A stretch of 64,000 nucleotides of DNA from Anaerolineaceae bacterium. GTDB lineage: Bacteria; Chloroflexota; Anaerolineae; Anaerolineales; Anaerolineaceae. The notes beneath the pieces are model-generated. The model made no database searches. It worked only from the letters and a program-made list of their open reading frames with translations, and was not told the origin of the DNA. Position 1 is the first letter of the stretch, and each line of letters opens with the position of its first letter. The stretch spans positions 117,627-181,626 of the forward strand of contig DUMZ01000020.1 of the NCBI GenBank assembly GCA_012839565.1, read 5' to 3'. The translations under genes were made by a program, and so were the position numbers. Positions 36,707-45,093 of the stretch are shown here, one piece after another.

Positions 36707-37462
36707 TCAGATATTTAAGTTGTCTAGCACCTTGCGGGCATGTTCCGGGTCATCGGTGATGATCGAATCCACGCCAAAGCCTGCCATTTTAAGTAGGTCG
36801 TCAGTTTTGTTAACAGTCCACACATTGATTTGTTTGCCACGTTTGTGCAGGCTTTGCACCAGATTTTGACTAACGTCGCTATGGTGCGGGTGAAGCGCGT
36901 CGTAGCGGTAGCGACGGCCGAAACCGCCACGGTAAAGCGCACCGGCGAAACCTGGCAGGCAAAGCAAACCCGTTTGTACTTTTGGTTCGGCTTTTCTTAG
37001 TTTTATCAGATTGCGCGCATTGAACGATGAAAAAATGACGGTATCCAAAAGATTGTGCTTTTTGGTGAGTGCCAGCGCGATATCAGGGAGTTGGTCGTAA
37101 GGCCGGTGATAATTCTTAAGTTCCACATTGATTTTAAACTTCCCGCCAAATTGTTCGTAAACTTCATCAAGCAGCGGAAGGGGCGTGTTTTTGAAGGCAT
37201 CGCCAAAGTGATAACCCGCGTCAAGTTCCTTGAGTTCGGCGTAACTGTGGTCAAGCACATTGCCTTTGCCGTTGGTGGTGCGTTCCAGGGTGGAGTCGTG
37301 AATAACAATCAGACGGTTATCTTTGCTGAGCATCACATCCAGTTCGATGCCATCCGCGCTTTGTTCCAGCGCCAGTTGAAAAGCTGGTAGGGTGTTTTCA
37401 GGCGCGTGGGCGGACGCGCCACGGTGGGCAATGATTTTTGGATACTTGTGTGGATTATTCAT
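36707..37462 (-). CDS. Glycerophosphodiester phosphodiesterase
   Basis: The protein is 251 aa. IAHRGASAHAPENTLPAF at residues 10-27 and DGIELDVMLSKDNRLIVIHD at about 36-55 give the metal-binding Glu, Asp and catalytic His residues of the GDPD TIM barrel. VWTVN near 215 is a conserved late motif. No signal peptide. It releases glycerol-3-phosphate from deacylated phospholipids. It is tightly linked to the GH3 gene, suggesting an envelope-turnover unit. Confidence 0.93.
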   Translation of the reverse strand: MNNPHKYPKIIAHRGASAHAPENTLPAFQLALEQSADGIELDVMLSKDNRLIVIHDSTLERTTNGKGNVLDHSYAELKELDAGYHFGDAFKNTPLPLLDEVYEQFGGKFKINVELKNYHRPYDQLPDIALALTKKHNLLDTVIFSSFNARNLIKLRKAEPKVQTGLLCLPGFAGALYRGGFGRRYRYDALHPHHSDVSQNLVQSLHKRGKQINVWTVNKTDDLLKMAGFGVDSIITDDPEHARKVLDNLNI

Positions 37463-37550
37463 GTCTCAAATTATAGCATCAAGTAACGGGTTCAGAAGCA
37501 AAACTTGTGTTGCGTTTTATTAGGATTCAGAATGAACCAGGAAAAAGTGC

Positions 37551-37580
37551 TTGACTTTTTTATGGGGGCTTCGTTATAAT
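37551..37580 (+). promoter_or_regulatory. Promoter of tRNA-Asn
   Basis: TTGACT at 37551-37556 and TATAAT at 37575-37580 are 18 bases apart, 12 bases before the tRNA. Confidence 0.8.
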
Positions 37581-37592
37581 AGCGTTCTACCT

Positions 37593-37665
37593 TCCCTGGT
37601 AGCTCAATCGGCAGAGCGGGCGGCTGTTAACCGCTAGGTTAGAGGTTCGAGTCCTCTCCGGGGAG
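37593..37665 (+). tRNA. tRNA-Asn (anticodon GTT)
   Basis: A 73-nt cloverleaf with acceptor TCCCTGG/CCGGGGA, anticodon loop CTGTTAA and T-arm AGAGG-TTCGAGT-CCTCT, with discriminator G. Confidence 0.96.
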
Positions 37666-37679
37666 CCTTCGGACAAGAC

Positions 37680-37703
37680 ACTCTGCATAAGCAGAGTTTT
37701 TTG
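37680..37703 (+). terminator. Terminator after tRNA-Asn
   Basis: ACTCTGC-ATAA-GCAGAGT is followed by TTTTTG. tRNA-Lys, whose -10 box TATAAT is at 37716-37721, is therefore a separate unit. Confidence 0.85.
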
Positions 37704-37735
37704 TTCAAGCGGTGATATAATAGACCGCGAGATAT

Positions 37736-37808
37736 GGTCCTGTAGCTCAATCGGCAGAGCAAGCGCCTCTTAAGCGTTAGGTTCTCGGTTCGAGTCCGAG
37801 CAGGATCA
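37736..37808 (+). tRNA. tRNA-Lys (anticodon CTT)
   Basis: A 73-nt cloverleaf with acceptor GGTCCTG/CAGGATC, anticodon stem AGCGC/GCGTT with loop CTCTTAA, and T-arm CTCGG-TTCGAGT-CCGAG. It has no terminator of its own before the repeat array, which begins 24 bases later. Confidence 0.95.
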
Positions 37809-37831
37809 TTCTGTTTTAATTAGTAAGCACC

Positions 37832-38320
37832 TTAGGTTCTCGGTCTCCTCCTACGTCGGAGCGCAAGCAACGAGTCCGAGCAGGATCATTCTGTTTTAAT
37901 TAGTAAGCACTTAGGTTCTCGGTCTCCTCCTACGTCGGAGCGCAAGCAGCGAGTCCGAGCAGGACTCATTTTCTTTTTAATTGCTGAGTACCTTAGGTTC
38001 TCGGATCTTCGACTGACGTCGAAGCGCAGACAGCGAGTCCGAGCAGGACTCATTTCTGTTTTAATTAGTAAGTACCTTAGGTTCTCGGATCTTCGACTGA
38101 CGTCGAAGCGCAAGCAGCGAGTCTAAGCAGGACTCATTTTCTTTTTAATTGCTGTGTACCTTAGGTTCTCAGTCTCCTCCTACGTCGAAGCGCAAGCAGC
38201 GAGTCTGAGCAGGACTCAATTCTGATTTAACCACCCAAATTCTTAGGTTCTCGGATTCCCTCCTTTGTCGGGACGCAAGCAGCGAGTCCGAGCAGGACTC
38301 ATTTTCTTTTTAATCAGTCA
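37832..38320 (+). repeat. Six-unit tandem array derived from the 3' half of tRNA-Lys
   Basis: Units start at 37832, 37911, 37993, 38077, 38161 and 38243 (period 79-84). Each begins with TTAGGTTCTCGG as in the tRNA (37777) and carries GAGTCCGAGCAGGA(T/C). The seven-base T-loop is replaced by about 30 bases that hold a second hairpin, followed by a T-rich spacer. Inner stems differ between units but keep pairing (CTCC/GGAG, CTTCGAC/GTCGAAG, TCCC/GGGA). The outer T-stem is CTCGG/CCGAG in four units and CTCAG/CTGAG in unit 5. There is no gene in this stretch. Confidence 0.9.
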
Positions 38321-38421
38321 TTGCAATTTATCCAAGTGACTCGTCGAATACAGTTTGTATAAGAAAATAGTGGCGAAGTATTATAATAGTTGTGTATTTA
38401 TCTAGTCAAAAGGCGTTTGAT

Positions 38422-38901
38422 ATGAACATTACCCTAAGAAATTCTGCTAAAGCTGTCATTGTGCAGGGCGATAAAGTACTGCTTCTTCAAAAACAACATC
38501 CGGGCAACCCACGTTTCACTGTCTTTCCGGGTGGGGGGCAGGAGCCAGGCGAGACTTTGGCTGAAGCCTTAGCGCGCGAATGTCTGGAGGAAATCGGCGC
38601 GAAAATCCGCGTGGGCGACTTGCTTTTTGTGCGTGAGTATCGTTCGTGGATGCACGAATTCCATAACCCGGACCGTTTATGGCATCAGGTGGAATTCTTC
38701 TTTCTGTGTGAATTGCTTGAACCCCTTCATCCCGAACTGGCCGATAACCCTGATCCGAACCAGAAAGGCGTCATATGGGTTGAGCAAGACGCGCTAAAAA
38801 CGCAAAATCTGTACCCCAAAGTTTTACGCGGAATTTTGGCTGACAGGCTTTCTCAGCTTGATAAAGCCCAAAACCCCATCTATTTGGGTGGTGTGAATTA
38901 A
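38422..38901 (+). CDS. Nudix hydrolase
   Basis: The protein is 159 aa when started at the ATG at 38422. A GTG at 38392 would add ten residues. The Nudix box is complete, with GGGQEPGETLAEALARE and CLEEIG at about residues 39-61. The family removes nucleoside diphosphates from many X-linked compounds. The substrate is unknown here. It lies just after the tRNA-Lys repeat array. Confidence 0.9.
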   Translation: MNITLRNSAKAVIVQGDKVLLLQKQHPGNPRFTVFPGGGQEPGETLAEALARECLEEIGAKIRVGDLLFVREYRSWMHEFHNPDRLWHQVEFFFLCELLEPLHPELADNPDPNQKGVIWVEQDALKTQNLYPKVLRGILADRLSQLDKAQNPIYLGGVN

Positions 38902-38965
38902 GGTTTTGGCTTATTACAGTTAAGTAAAACCTGGTGGCGTTTTGCTTGAAATCAAAAATTACCGC

Positions 38966-39697
38966 TTACAAAATCCATTTTTTATTGATGCAATGTCGGC
39001 AAATCAAAAATAATGACACCGCAAAAATTAACAGGATTCCGAAGCACAGTAAAGGCGGAAGGGTGTTCGTGCCCACAAATGCGCCGTTAAGGATGTCGGT
39101 TCCATATGTAAGTGGCAGAATGTAAGACAAAGGACGCAGAAACACAGGCAAACTCGTAATTGGCACGAATAAACCGCATAGAAAAAGCATCGGAAAGCGA
39201 AAAAAGTTTGATAAAGTCTGTGCTTCAAAGACCTGTTCAGCGGACACCGCAATCAAAAGTCCCATTAGTGCGGAAGTTATAGAAATCATCAAAACGGCGA
39301 AGAACACGATTGTCCAGTTTATCGCACTAAGATTGATGAAAAAACTCGCAAAAATGACCGGCACAAAGGCGTTGAAAATACCAAACAAAATGGTACCCGC
39401 AATTTTCGCCAGCACCATCGTACCAAGACTGATGGGTGCTAACAGCAGCCGCTCGAACGACCTGCCACTTCGTTCAAAAGTGATGGTGACAGCCAACATT
39501 GAAGTTGTGCCGAACAAAACACTCATAGAAATCAGGCCAGGAAGCAAGTTTAGAATGTTTCCATCAGGAGAACGAATGACTTGCATTAATGTCCATGAAA
39601 GTGGGAAAATGATGCCCCAGCTGATGTTCGGTGGCTTGAGATAATAGTTTTTTATGTCTTTTTTTAAGATGTTCCAAAACGCAATCCAGGCTTTCAT
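38966..39697 (-). CDS. ABC-2 type transporter permease
   Basis: The protein is 243 aa with six membrane helices and the ABC-2 pattern (FERSGRSFERLLLAPIS loop near 75-91; RFPMLFLCGLFVPITSLPVFLRPLSYILPLTYG near 165-197). It forms the membrane channel with the ATPase encoded immediately upstream (four-base overlap at 39694-39697). Direction is likely export. The cargo, perhaps a drug, lipid or metal complex, is not evident. Confidence 0.9.
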   Translation of the reverse strand: MKAWIAFWNILKKDIKNYYLKPPNISWGIIFPLSWTLMQVIRSPDGNILNLLPGLISMSVLFGTTSMLAVTITFERSGRSFERLLLAPISLGTMVLAKIAGTILFGIFNAFVPVIFASFFINLSAINWTIVFFAVLMISITSALMGLLIAVSAEQVFEAQTLSNFFRFPMLFLCGLFVPITSLPVFLRPLSYILPLTYGTDILNGAFVGTNTLPPLLCFGILLIFAVSLFLICRHCINKKWIL

Positions 39698-40662
39698 TTT
39701 GGTCCCACTTTTTCTGCATCTTTTTTTAGTACAGAAGACTCGATACCGGTCAACTTGACGAAAACATCTTCTAAAGAAGGGCGTATTTCTCTGGCTTCAA
39801 ATACATCAATACCCCTGTCTTGAAAAAATGCTATGACTGGAAATAACGGTATTCGTTGCTCTGCCACTATAACGAGAGAATGGTCAGGCTGAATGGTAAC
39901 CTTAGTTCCTTTAAAACACGTTTCCAGTTCTGTGGCAAAGCTTTCAGCGTTTTTATCTGTAAGAAAGTGAATGCCATGTCCGTGGCTAATGCTCCCCATT
40001 AATTTTGGAACGGTACCTAACGCAACAATGTGACCGTTTGCTATAAAAGCAATACGGTCACATATACGTTCAGCTTCTTCAATATAATGGGTAGTGAGGA
40101 ATACGGTAGTTCCTTGCTTTTTCAAATCTACTATCATTTCCCGGATTTGCCGTGAACTTTCGACATCAATCCCCGTTGTAGGTTCGTCCAGAAATAGAAC
40201 TTGCGGGGAATGAATAAGTGCCGCCGCAATGGTGAGTTTGCGACGCATTCCTTTGGAATAGGCTTTAAACGGTCGCTTGCCTGCATCTTTTAGCTTGAAC
40301 AGCTCCAAAAGCTCCAGTGCTTTTGCTTCCCGTTCTTTTTTGCGCATCCCATACAAAGCAGCACAAAAACAGAGATTATTAAATCCATCCATTTCATTGT
40401 AGAGATTGCTTTCATCTGGAACAATCCCCATGATGGATTGAGCTTTCTTTGTCTGTTTTCGCACATCTATACCATCAACCGTAATCTCGCCTGCGGTAGG
40501 TCGCGACAGTCCGATCATCATGTTGATGGTAGATGTTTTTCCTGCTCCGTTTGGTCCCAGGAAACCAAATATTTCGCCTTTCTGAATTTCAAAGGAGATA
40601 TCATCTACAGCGGTAAACTTGCCATATGTCTTTTTTAGATTTTTGACACTGACCATTGCCAT
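39694..40662 (-). CDS. ABC transporter ATP-binding protein (drug/daunorubicin-type)
   Basis: The protein is 322 aa. Walker A is GPNGAGKTS near 36-44, the signature is YSKGMRRKL, an LSGGQ variant typical of DrrA-like ATPases, and Walker B is VLFLDEPTTG. The last 100 residues form the C-terminal accessory domain of the DrrA group. It is the middle gene of arsR-ATPase-permease, with 25 bases to the regulator. Confidence 0.92.
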   Translation of the reverse strand: MAMVSVKNLKKTYGKFTAVDDISFEIQKGEIFGFLGPNGAGKTSTINMMIGLSRPTAGEITVDGIDVRKQTKKAQSIMGIVPDESNLYNEMDGFNNLCFCAALYGMRKKEREAKALELLELFKLKDAGKRPFKAYSKGMRRKLTIAAALIHSPQVLFLDEPTTGIDVESSRQIREMIVDLKKQGTTVFLTTHYIEEAERICDRIAFIANGHIVALGTVPKLMGSISHGHGIHFLTDKNAESFATELETCFKGTKVTIQPDHSLVIVAEQRIPLFPVIAFFQDRGIDVFEAREIRPSLEDVFVKLTGIESSVLKKDAEKVGPK

Positions 40663-40687
40663 ACTGTTTATCTCATTTGCTTATATC

Positions 40688-41062
40688 TTAGCCGTGACAG
40701 ATTTTCTTCGTTTCCTCGTCACATTCGCCTTTTTTATGGCATTCCTGCTTATCGTTGGCGGGACAGTCTTTTTGAGTTTCGGGTAAACAGATTTCCGTTT
40801 TGATGGTAACCAGCGATTCAATCTCTTTCGCCAGTTCCTGCAAAACGTCTCGCTCAACTGTGTAGTGCATATAATAGCCACGTTTTTCGCCCACAAGCAA
40901 GCCCGCTTCGCGCAGTACCTTTAGATGCTGGGAAATGGTCGCTTCGGACAGGTTGAGTTCGTTGGCCAGCGCGCGGACACAGTGGTTGTGGCGCAGTAAC
41001 AAAGTCAAAATATTCATACGGGTATCATCAGCAATAGCTTTTAACAATTTATTCTTATCCAT
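40688..41062 (-). CDS. ArsR-family repressor with cysteine-rich tail
   Basis: The protein is 124 aa. Residues 1-85 are a winged helix of the ArsR/SmtB family (RMNILTLLLRHNHCVRALANEL, then LSEATISQHLKVLREAGLL). The usual CVCDL metal site is reduced to a single Cys in HNHCV. A tail of about 33 residues carries five Cys, with a His in two CH pairs (CLPETQKDC, ECHKKGEC, ICHG), so metal or redox sensing through the tail is likely but inferred. It starts after AGGAGAAT. It heads the transporter operon and lies behind two matching operators. Confidence 0.9.
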   Translation of the reverse strand: MDKNKLLKAIADDTRMNILTLLLRHNHCVRALANELNLSEATISQHLKVLREAGLLVGEKRGYYMHYTVERDVLQELAKEIESLVTIKTEICLPETQKDCPANDKQECHKKGECDEETKKICHG

Positions 41063-41082
41063 TTAAATTCTCCTGTTATCTA

Positions 41083-41100
41083 ATTAGGCATACACCTAAA
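41083..41100. promoter_or_regulatory. ArsR operator 2
   Basis: ATTAGGC-ATAC-ACCTAAA is an imperfect copy of the site at 41123 with the same 7-4-7 layout. It covers the likely start of transcription. Confidence 0.7.
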
Positions 41101-41103
41101 TAG

Positions 41104-41132
41104 ATTGTAATACATTGTTTTGATTAGGTCAA
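41104..41132 (-). promoter_or_regulatory. Promoter of the arsR-ABC operon
   Basis: On the minus strand TTGACC (41132-41127) and TACAAT (41109-41104) are 17 bases apart. The -35 box lies inside operator 1. Confidence 0.75.
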
Positions 41133-41140
41133 TACCTAAT
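41123..41140. promoter_or_regulatory. ArsR operator 1
   Basis: ATTAGGT-CAAT-ACCTAAT is a perfect 18-base inverted repeat over the -35 box. It is exactly 40 bases from operator 2, close to four helical turns. Confidence 0.8.
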
Positions 41141-41272
41141 TAGATAATAAAGGTAATCTAAATTAAAAACGAATTTTGAGAATGCGGGAATTTGTTATAT
41201 CTTCATTCGCAAGCAATCTTAGCTATGCTATAATTGTTAGCCTGGAGGGTTGCGAACAACCCTGATTTTGCT

Positions 41273-42526
41273 ATGGAAAAAACACGAACCTTACCAAGTC
41301 ACTATACGAGCTTTATTTCGCTTGCCATCGTCGCGGTGCTTGGTTTGATAGGCTTGATGGCTTGTCTGCCTGATGGGCAACAGGGCAGACCATCACTGGG
41401 CGATACGCCGGAGCTGGCTTTGCCATCGGGAACGCCTGGCCCAGGCCAGACACCCCATAGCGATGGAGAGTCTGTCGCCACGCGCTTGGCCTGGCCAACT
41501 TTCGCGGAACCAAATCGCCAGTCGGTCACGCAGCTGCCTCCAGCGGTCAGTCCGCTTGAACTGAATGAAGACACCAGCGTGTGGCTTTTGCTGGGCACGG
41601 AGTTTGAATCCCCCAACGCCGGACGCACGAACGCTATTCACCTGATTTTTATCCAGGAGCGTCTCTCAAAAGCGAGTGTGGTGTCGGTGCCGGGCAATCT
41701 GTTTGTTTATTTGCCGGGGCACAATATGCAGCGCATCAGCAACGCCTACGCGCTGGGTGGGATGTCCCTTTTGCGCGACACGCTGGCTTACAATTTTGGC
41801 ATATTGCCCGACCGTTTTGTTTTGGCACATGCCGAAGAGTTTACCTGGCTGGTTGACGATTTAGGCGGCATTGATGTAAGCGTTTTGTTCCCCATTCGTG
41901 ATGACTGTGGTGGCTTGCCAGCGGGCTTGCATCACATGAAGGGCGAACAAGCCTTGTGTTATGTTTCGTATAATAAAGATGGCGATGAGGTCAACCGCAC
42001 GCGTCGCCAGCAGCAAGTATTGCAATTGCTCTTTACAAAATTAGTTCAGGATGGCCGTTTGGCGAAACTGCCGGCGATGTATTTGTCGTATCAGGACAAA
42101 ATTGAGACAGATCTCAGCCTGCTTGATTTCCTGCAGCGCATTCCCCTGGCTTTGCGTTTGGGTGACCCCCAACGCGTGAATTATTTCCTGATCGGATGGG
42201 AAAGCGCGTCGCTTTGGGAACTGCCTGACCACACCAGGACCAAGGTCTTGCTGCCAAATCTTCAGGCACTGGAAAAAACTTTCGCGCAAGCCCTTGAAGC
42301 GATTGATGGCGCGTCACCTTTGGGCGAGGTGGTGGTGACCTATCAATGGCAGCTCACCGAAGCTGTTGCCGGCACACAAACCCGTCAGGCTGCGGACCCG
42401 CAATCAACATCTTTTGCGCCCACGCGCACGCCAACGCCCAGGCCAACCCGAACGCCGTTGTCGCCGGTTTATACACCTGCGTCAACAGCAATTATTGCTA
42501 CTGCAACACCGGGGACTTATCCCTAG
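41273..42526 (+). CDS. LytR-CpsA-Psr (LCP) family protein
   Basis: The protein is 417 aa from the ATG at 41273. TATAAT at 41229-41234 implies a transcript start just after it, which excludes the upstream TTG at 41234. A membrane or signal segment at about 13-32 ends in LMACLPD, a possible lipobox. The LCP domain (about 85-260) shows VVSVPGNLFVYLPG, ISNAYALGG and EVNRTRRQQQVLQLL, with its conserved arginines. A Thr/Pro tail (TPTPRPTRTPLSP) ends it. LCP enzymes move polymers onto the cell wall. GGAGG at 41244 is parted from the start by a hairpin. Confidence 0.88.
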   Translation: MEKTRTLPSHYTSFISLAIVAVLGLIGLMACLPDGQQGRPSLGDTPELALPSGTPGPGQTPHSDGESVATRLAWPTFAEPNRQSVTQLPPAVSPLELNEDTSVWLLLGTEFESPNAGRTNAIHLIFIQERLSKASVVSVPGNLFVYLPGHNMQRISNAYALGGMSLLRDTLAYNFGILPDRFVLAHAEEFTWLVDDLGGIDVSVLFPIRDDCGGLPAGLHHMKGEQALCYVSYNKDGDEVNRTRRQQQVLQLLFTKLVQDGRLAKLPAMYLSYQDKIETDLSLLDFLQRIPLALRLGDPQRVNYFLIGWESASLWELPDHTRTKVLLPNLQALEKTFAQALEAIDGASPLGEVVVTYQWQLTEAVAGTQTRQAADPQSTSFAPTRTPTPRPTRTPLSPVYTPASTAIIATATPGTYP

Positions 42527-42537
42527 TGTGGAATGAT

Positions 42538-44373
42538 ATGATGAAACCGAAACGCGAAACAAGCAAAGCAATCATCAGAGTCCTTTTGGTTCTGTTCATT
42601 TTGCTTGCCTTTTTGCAGGATACGCCAGTTATTTCGTCTGGTCTGCCTTCGGAAGGGCCCAAGCGCAGCGTTAGCATCAGCAGCGATTACACCATCTACG
42701 AATGGTGGTTGCTTGACTGGAAAAACTCCGACCTTGTTTGTCAAATCTATACGGAAAGCGAAGCCATACCAGATTACAGCCAGGTCTTGCATTATTGTGG
42801 TTCCGCGGTTCAACAACGGTGGATAGACACCAAACCCTGCGTTTTCCAGGGTGGTATTAGTTCCCCGCAAGACTGTCCCGGTTTGTATATGCATTTGGTG
42901 CACACCACGCCATCAAAACGCGAGGTGGAAGTTCTTTTGCCATCGCCTGAAGTTTGGGTTTCGATAGCGGGTTGCGACAAAAGCCCGCAGAAAAACCATT
43001 GCAGCCAGGTGCCGTATTTGCGTTTGCAAGCCACGGAACCACTGCCCAACGAACAAATTATTCAAATCGTTGGGCGCATCAATAATGCCAGTTTTACCTG
43101 CCCGGGCGCGATTTGCGATTTGCCCCTAAGCCCCACAGGAATGAACGGCAGTTTGGTGGAGTTTTGGGCGGAGTCCAGCTATGGCGATGCCAGCCCGATT
43201 TTCACCGCGCAGGTCAGGGTCATTCCCTGGGGCGATTTTGCCAACCCGGATGGAAATCCGACCGACAAGCCCAGCTATTATGTGGACGTTTTAAGTTCGC
43301 AGTGGCTTGGCGAAGGTGTTTCAACCTGTTCCACGATTTGGCAGGCCTTTTTGCCGGTTGATGGCCCACCTGCCTGGTTGCGCACACCCGCTTTGGCAGA
43401 AGAACTCGAAAGCACCCGTGAATACTTCCTTTTGGCGGGATTGCTAATCAAACAAGGACTGGTCGATGCCAGCGCCTGTTCCTTTGGCGGGCTTGAAGCA
43501 AATGGCGCCGCCACGCCATGCGGAATGGACCTGGCGCGTCCCTATGTGCAGGAATGGCAAAATCAGTTCAACGCGGAAATTATTCGCGTAGCCAACCAAA
43601 CGGGTGTGCCCGCGCAAATGATGAAGAACATCTTTAGTCGCGAAAGCCAGTTTTGGCCCGGTATTTACGATCGCGTTTATGAGGCGGGTTTGGGACATTT
43701 GAGTGAACAGGGCGCGGATACGGTTTTGCTTTGGAACCCCAGCTTTTTCAGCCAGTTTTGCCCGCTTATCCTTAGCGAAGAAAGCTGTCAGCGTGGTTTT
43801 GGCAACCTTGACCCAGACCAGCAAGCCCTTTTGCGGGGCGCGTTGGTGCAACAGGTAAACGCGCAATGCCCCGATTGTCCTACGGGCATTGACCTAAGCC
43901 AGGCGAATTTTAGCATCAGTGTTTTCGCGCGCAGTCTTTTGGCGAATTGCGAACAAGTGGGGCAAATTGTTTACAACAGCACGGGACGCCAGGCTGGCCA
44001 GGTGGCGACCTATGAAGATTTATGGAAGTTTACTTTGGTGAACTATCATGCGGGGCCGGGCTGTTTGGGTAACGCCATGCAACGCGCGATAGGCAATGAC
44101 CAACGCCTGACCTGGGAAAATGTTTACCCTTATCTTGAAGAAGGCTGTCGAACGGGCTTTGATTACGTGCAGGATATCGCGGCGATGCCTGATGCAGATG
44201 AAACTGGTATCGGTGATTTGCTTAGCACTGCGGAACCAGTTCCCTATTTGCCCACGCCCACCTATCCGCCAACGCCCTGGCCCACGCGCACGCCAACGCG
44301 CATACCTGCCACATCCACGCCGGGCCCATCGCCAACGCCGCAACCGAGTTCAACACCGCCAATTTATCCTTAG
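42538..44373 (+). CDS. Secreted lytic-transglycosylase-like protein with Pro/Thr-rich tail
   Basis: The protein is 611 aa from the ATG at 42538. A signal or anchor helix lies at about 11-28. The middle is Cys-rich and unfamiliar. Residues about 340-560 look like a soluble-lytic-transglycosylase/lysozyme fold: AQMMKNIFSRESQFWPGIY places the likely catalytic Glu, followed by EAGLGHLSEQGAD and TLVNYHAGPGCLGNA. The tail is a Pro/Thr stalk (TPTYPPTPWPTRTPTR). It starts 12 bases after the LCP stop, so both are probably one cell-wall unit. Cleavage of peptidoglycan is inference from the domain. Confidence 0.75.
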   Translation: MMKPKRETSKAIIRVLLVLFILLAFLQDTPVISSGLPSEGPKRSVSISSDYTIYEWWLLDWKNSDLVCQIYTESEAIPDYSQVLHYCGSAVQQRWIDTKPCVFQGGISSPQDCPGLYMHLVHTTPSKREVEVLLPSPEVWVSIAGCDKSPQKNHCSQVPYLRLQATEPLPNEQIIQIVGRINNASFTCPGAICDLPLSPTGMNGSLVEFWAESSYGDASPIFTAQVRVIPWGDFANPDGNPTDKPSYYVDVLSSQWLGEGVSTCSTIWQAFLPVDGPPAWLRTPALAEELESTREYFLLAGLLIKQGLVDASACSFGGLEANGAATPCGMDLARPYVQEWQNQFNAEIIRVANQTGVPAQMMKNIFSRESQFWPGIYDRVYEAGLGHLSEQGADTVLLWNPSFFSQFCPLILSEESCQRGFGNLDPDQQALLRGALVQQVNAQCPDCPTGIDLSQANFSISVFARSLLANCEQVGQIVYNSTGRQAGQVATYEDLWKFTLVNYHAGPGCLGNAMQRAIGNDQRLTWENVYPYLEEGCRTGFDYVQDIAAMPDADETGIGDLLSTAEPVPYLPTPTYPPTPWPTRTPTRIPATSTPGPSPTPQPSSTPPIYP

Positions 44374-44411
44374 TCTATTTTAAAGACCCGATAATAATGC
44401 GAAAGTACTAA

Positions 44412-44440
44412 TTGATTTATTTTGTAAAAAAGCGTATACT
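44412..44440 (+). promoter_or_regulatory. Promoter of the AbiE locus
   Basis: TTGATT at 44412-44417 and TATACT at 44435-44440 are 17 bases apart, directly before the operator. Confidence 0.7.
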
Positions 44441-44478
44441 CTAACCATACACAAACATGAGTGCTTGTGTATGGTTAG
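44441..44478. promoter_or_regulatory. Palindromic operator of the AbiE locus
   Basis: CTAACCATACACAA (44441-44454) and TTGTGTATGGTTAG (44465-44478) are a perfect 14-base inverted repeat with a 10-base centre, covering the start of transcription. AbiEi antitoxins are known to repress their own promoters through inverted repeats. Confidence 0.82.
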
Positions 44479-44487
44479 GAGACTGAA

Positions 44488-45093
44488 ATGGGTATTTATA
44501 CACTCGCAAAAAAAACGATTGATGAAAATGATGGCGTTGCCAGAAATGTAGACTTTCAAAAACACGGTCTAAAAAATTTCCAGATTACATATCTTTGCAA
44601 TAAAGGATATCTTGAACGGATCAGGAGAGGCTACTATCAGCTTGGTACATTTGATGATACGACAGAAGAAAAAATCATCGCTAGGCTTTTCCCAGATGGA
44701 ATCCTATGTATGGATTCCGCTCTTTTCTATTACGGTTATAGCGATCGAACGCCACTGGAGTGGACAATTGCTTTCCAACGGACTGTCACAAGAACCCGCT
44801 TGAAAGTTAATTCTCCAAAAATAAAACCCTATTTTATCTCTGAAGAAACCTTTCTGCTTGGTAAAACTGAACAGACAATCAATGATGTCCAGCTAGCTAT
44901 GTATGACAGAGACCGAACTATTTGTGATTGCTTTAAATATCAAAACAAGATGGATGGCGAACTTTTTAATAAGGCAGTTTTGGCGTATAGCAAAGATGAA
45001 AAGAAAAACATCGCCAATCTTTCTGATTACGCAAAAAAAATGCGGGTATATAAAAAAATGGCTGAAATCCTGGGAGTATTGCTCAATGGCTGA
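44488..45093 (+). CDS. abiEi: Type IV antitoxin AbiEi-like protein
   Basis: The protein is 201 aa with AGGAGACTGA before the ATG. An N-terminal winged-helix region (FQITYLCNKGYLERIRRGYYQLG at about 31-53) binds DNA, and the C-terminal domain follows the AbiEi pattern. It would neutralise the toxin without direct contact and repress the promoter. It overlaps the toxin gene by eight bases. The locus is A+T-richer than the LCP/SLT genes before it, suggesting transfer. Confidence 0.88.
   Translation: MGIYTLAKKTIDENDGVARNVDFQKHGLKNFQITYLCNKGYLERIRRGYYQLGTFDDTTEEKIIARLFPDGILCMDSALFYYGYSDRTPLEWTIAFQRTVTRTRLKVNSPKIKPYFISEETFLLGKTEQTINDVQLAMYDRDRTICDCFKYQNKMDGELFNKAVLAYSKDEKKNIANLSDYAKKMRVYKKMAEILGVLLNG

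Noticed and set aside
37886..38113. ORF of 75 codons with repeated MRFDVSRRSENLRY-like peptide on the minus strand
   Set aside because: It is only the translation of the tRNA-Lys repeat array. There is no ribosome site, and the repeats change in a way that keeps RNA pairing, not protein.
37832..38320. CRISPR array or integron attC array
   Set aside because: Spacing is regular, but the 'spacers' are themselves repeated between units and no cas, integrase or cassette genes are present. The units are clearly tRNA-Lys-derived.
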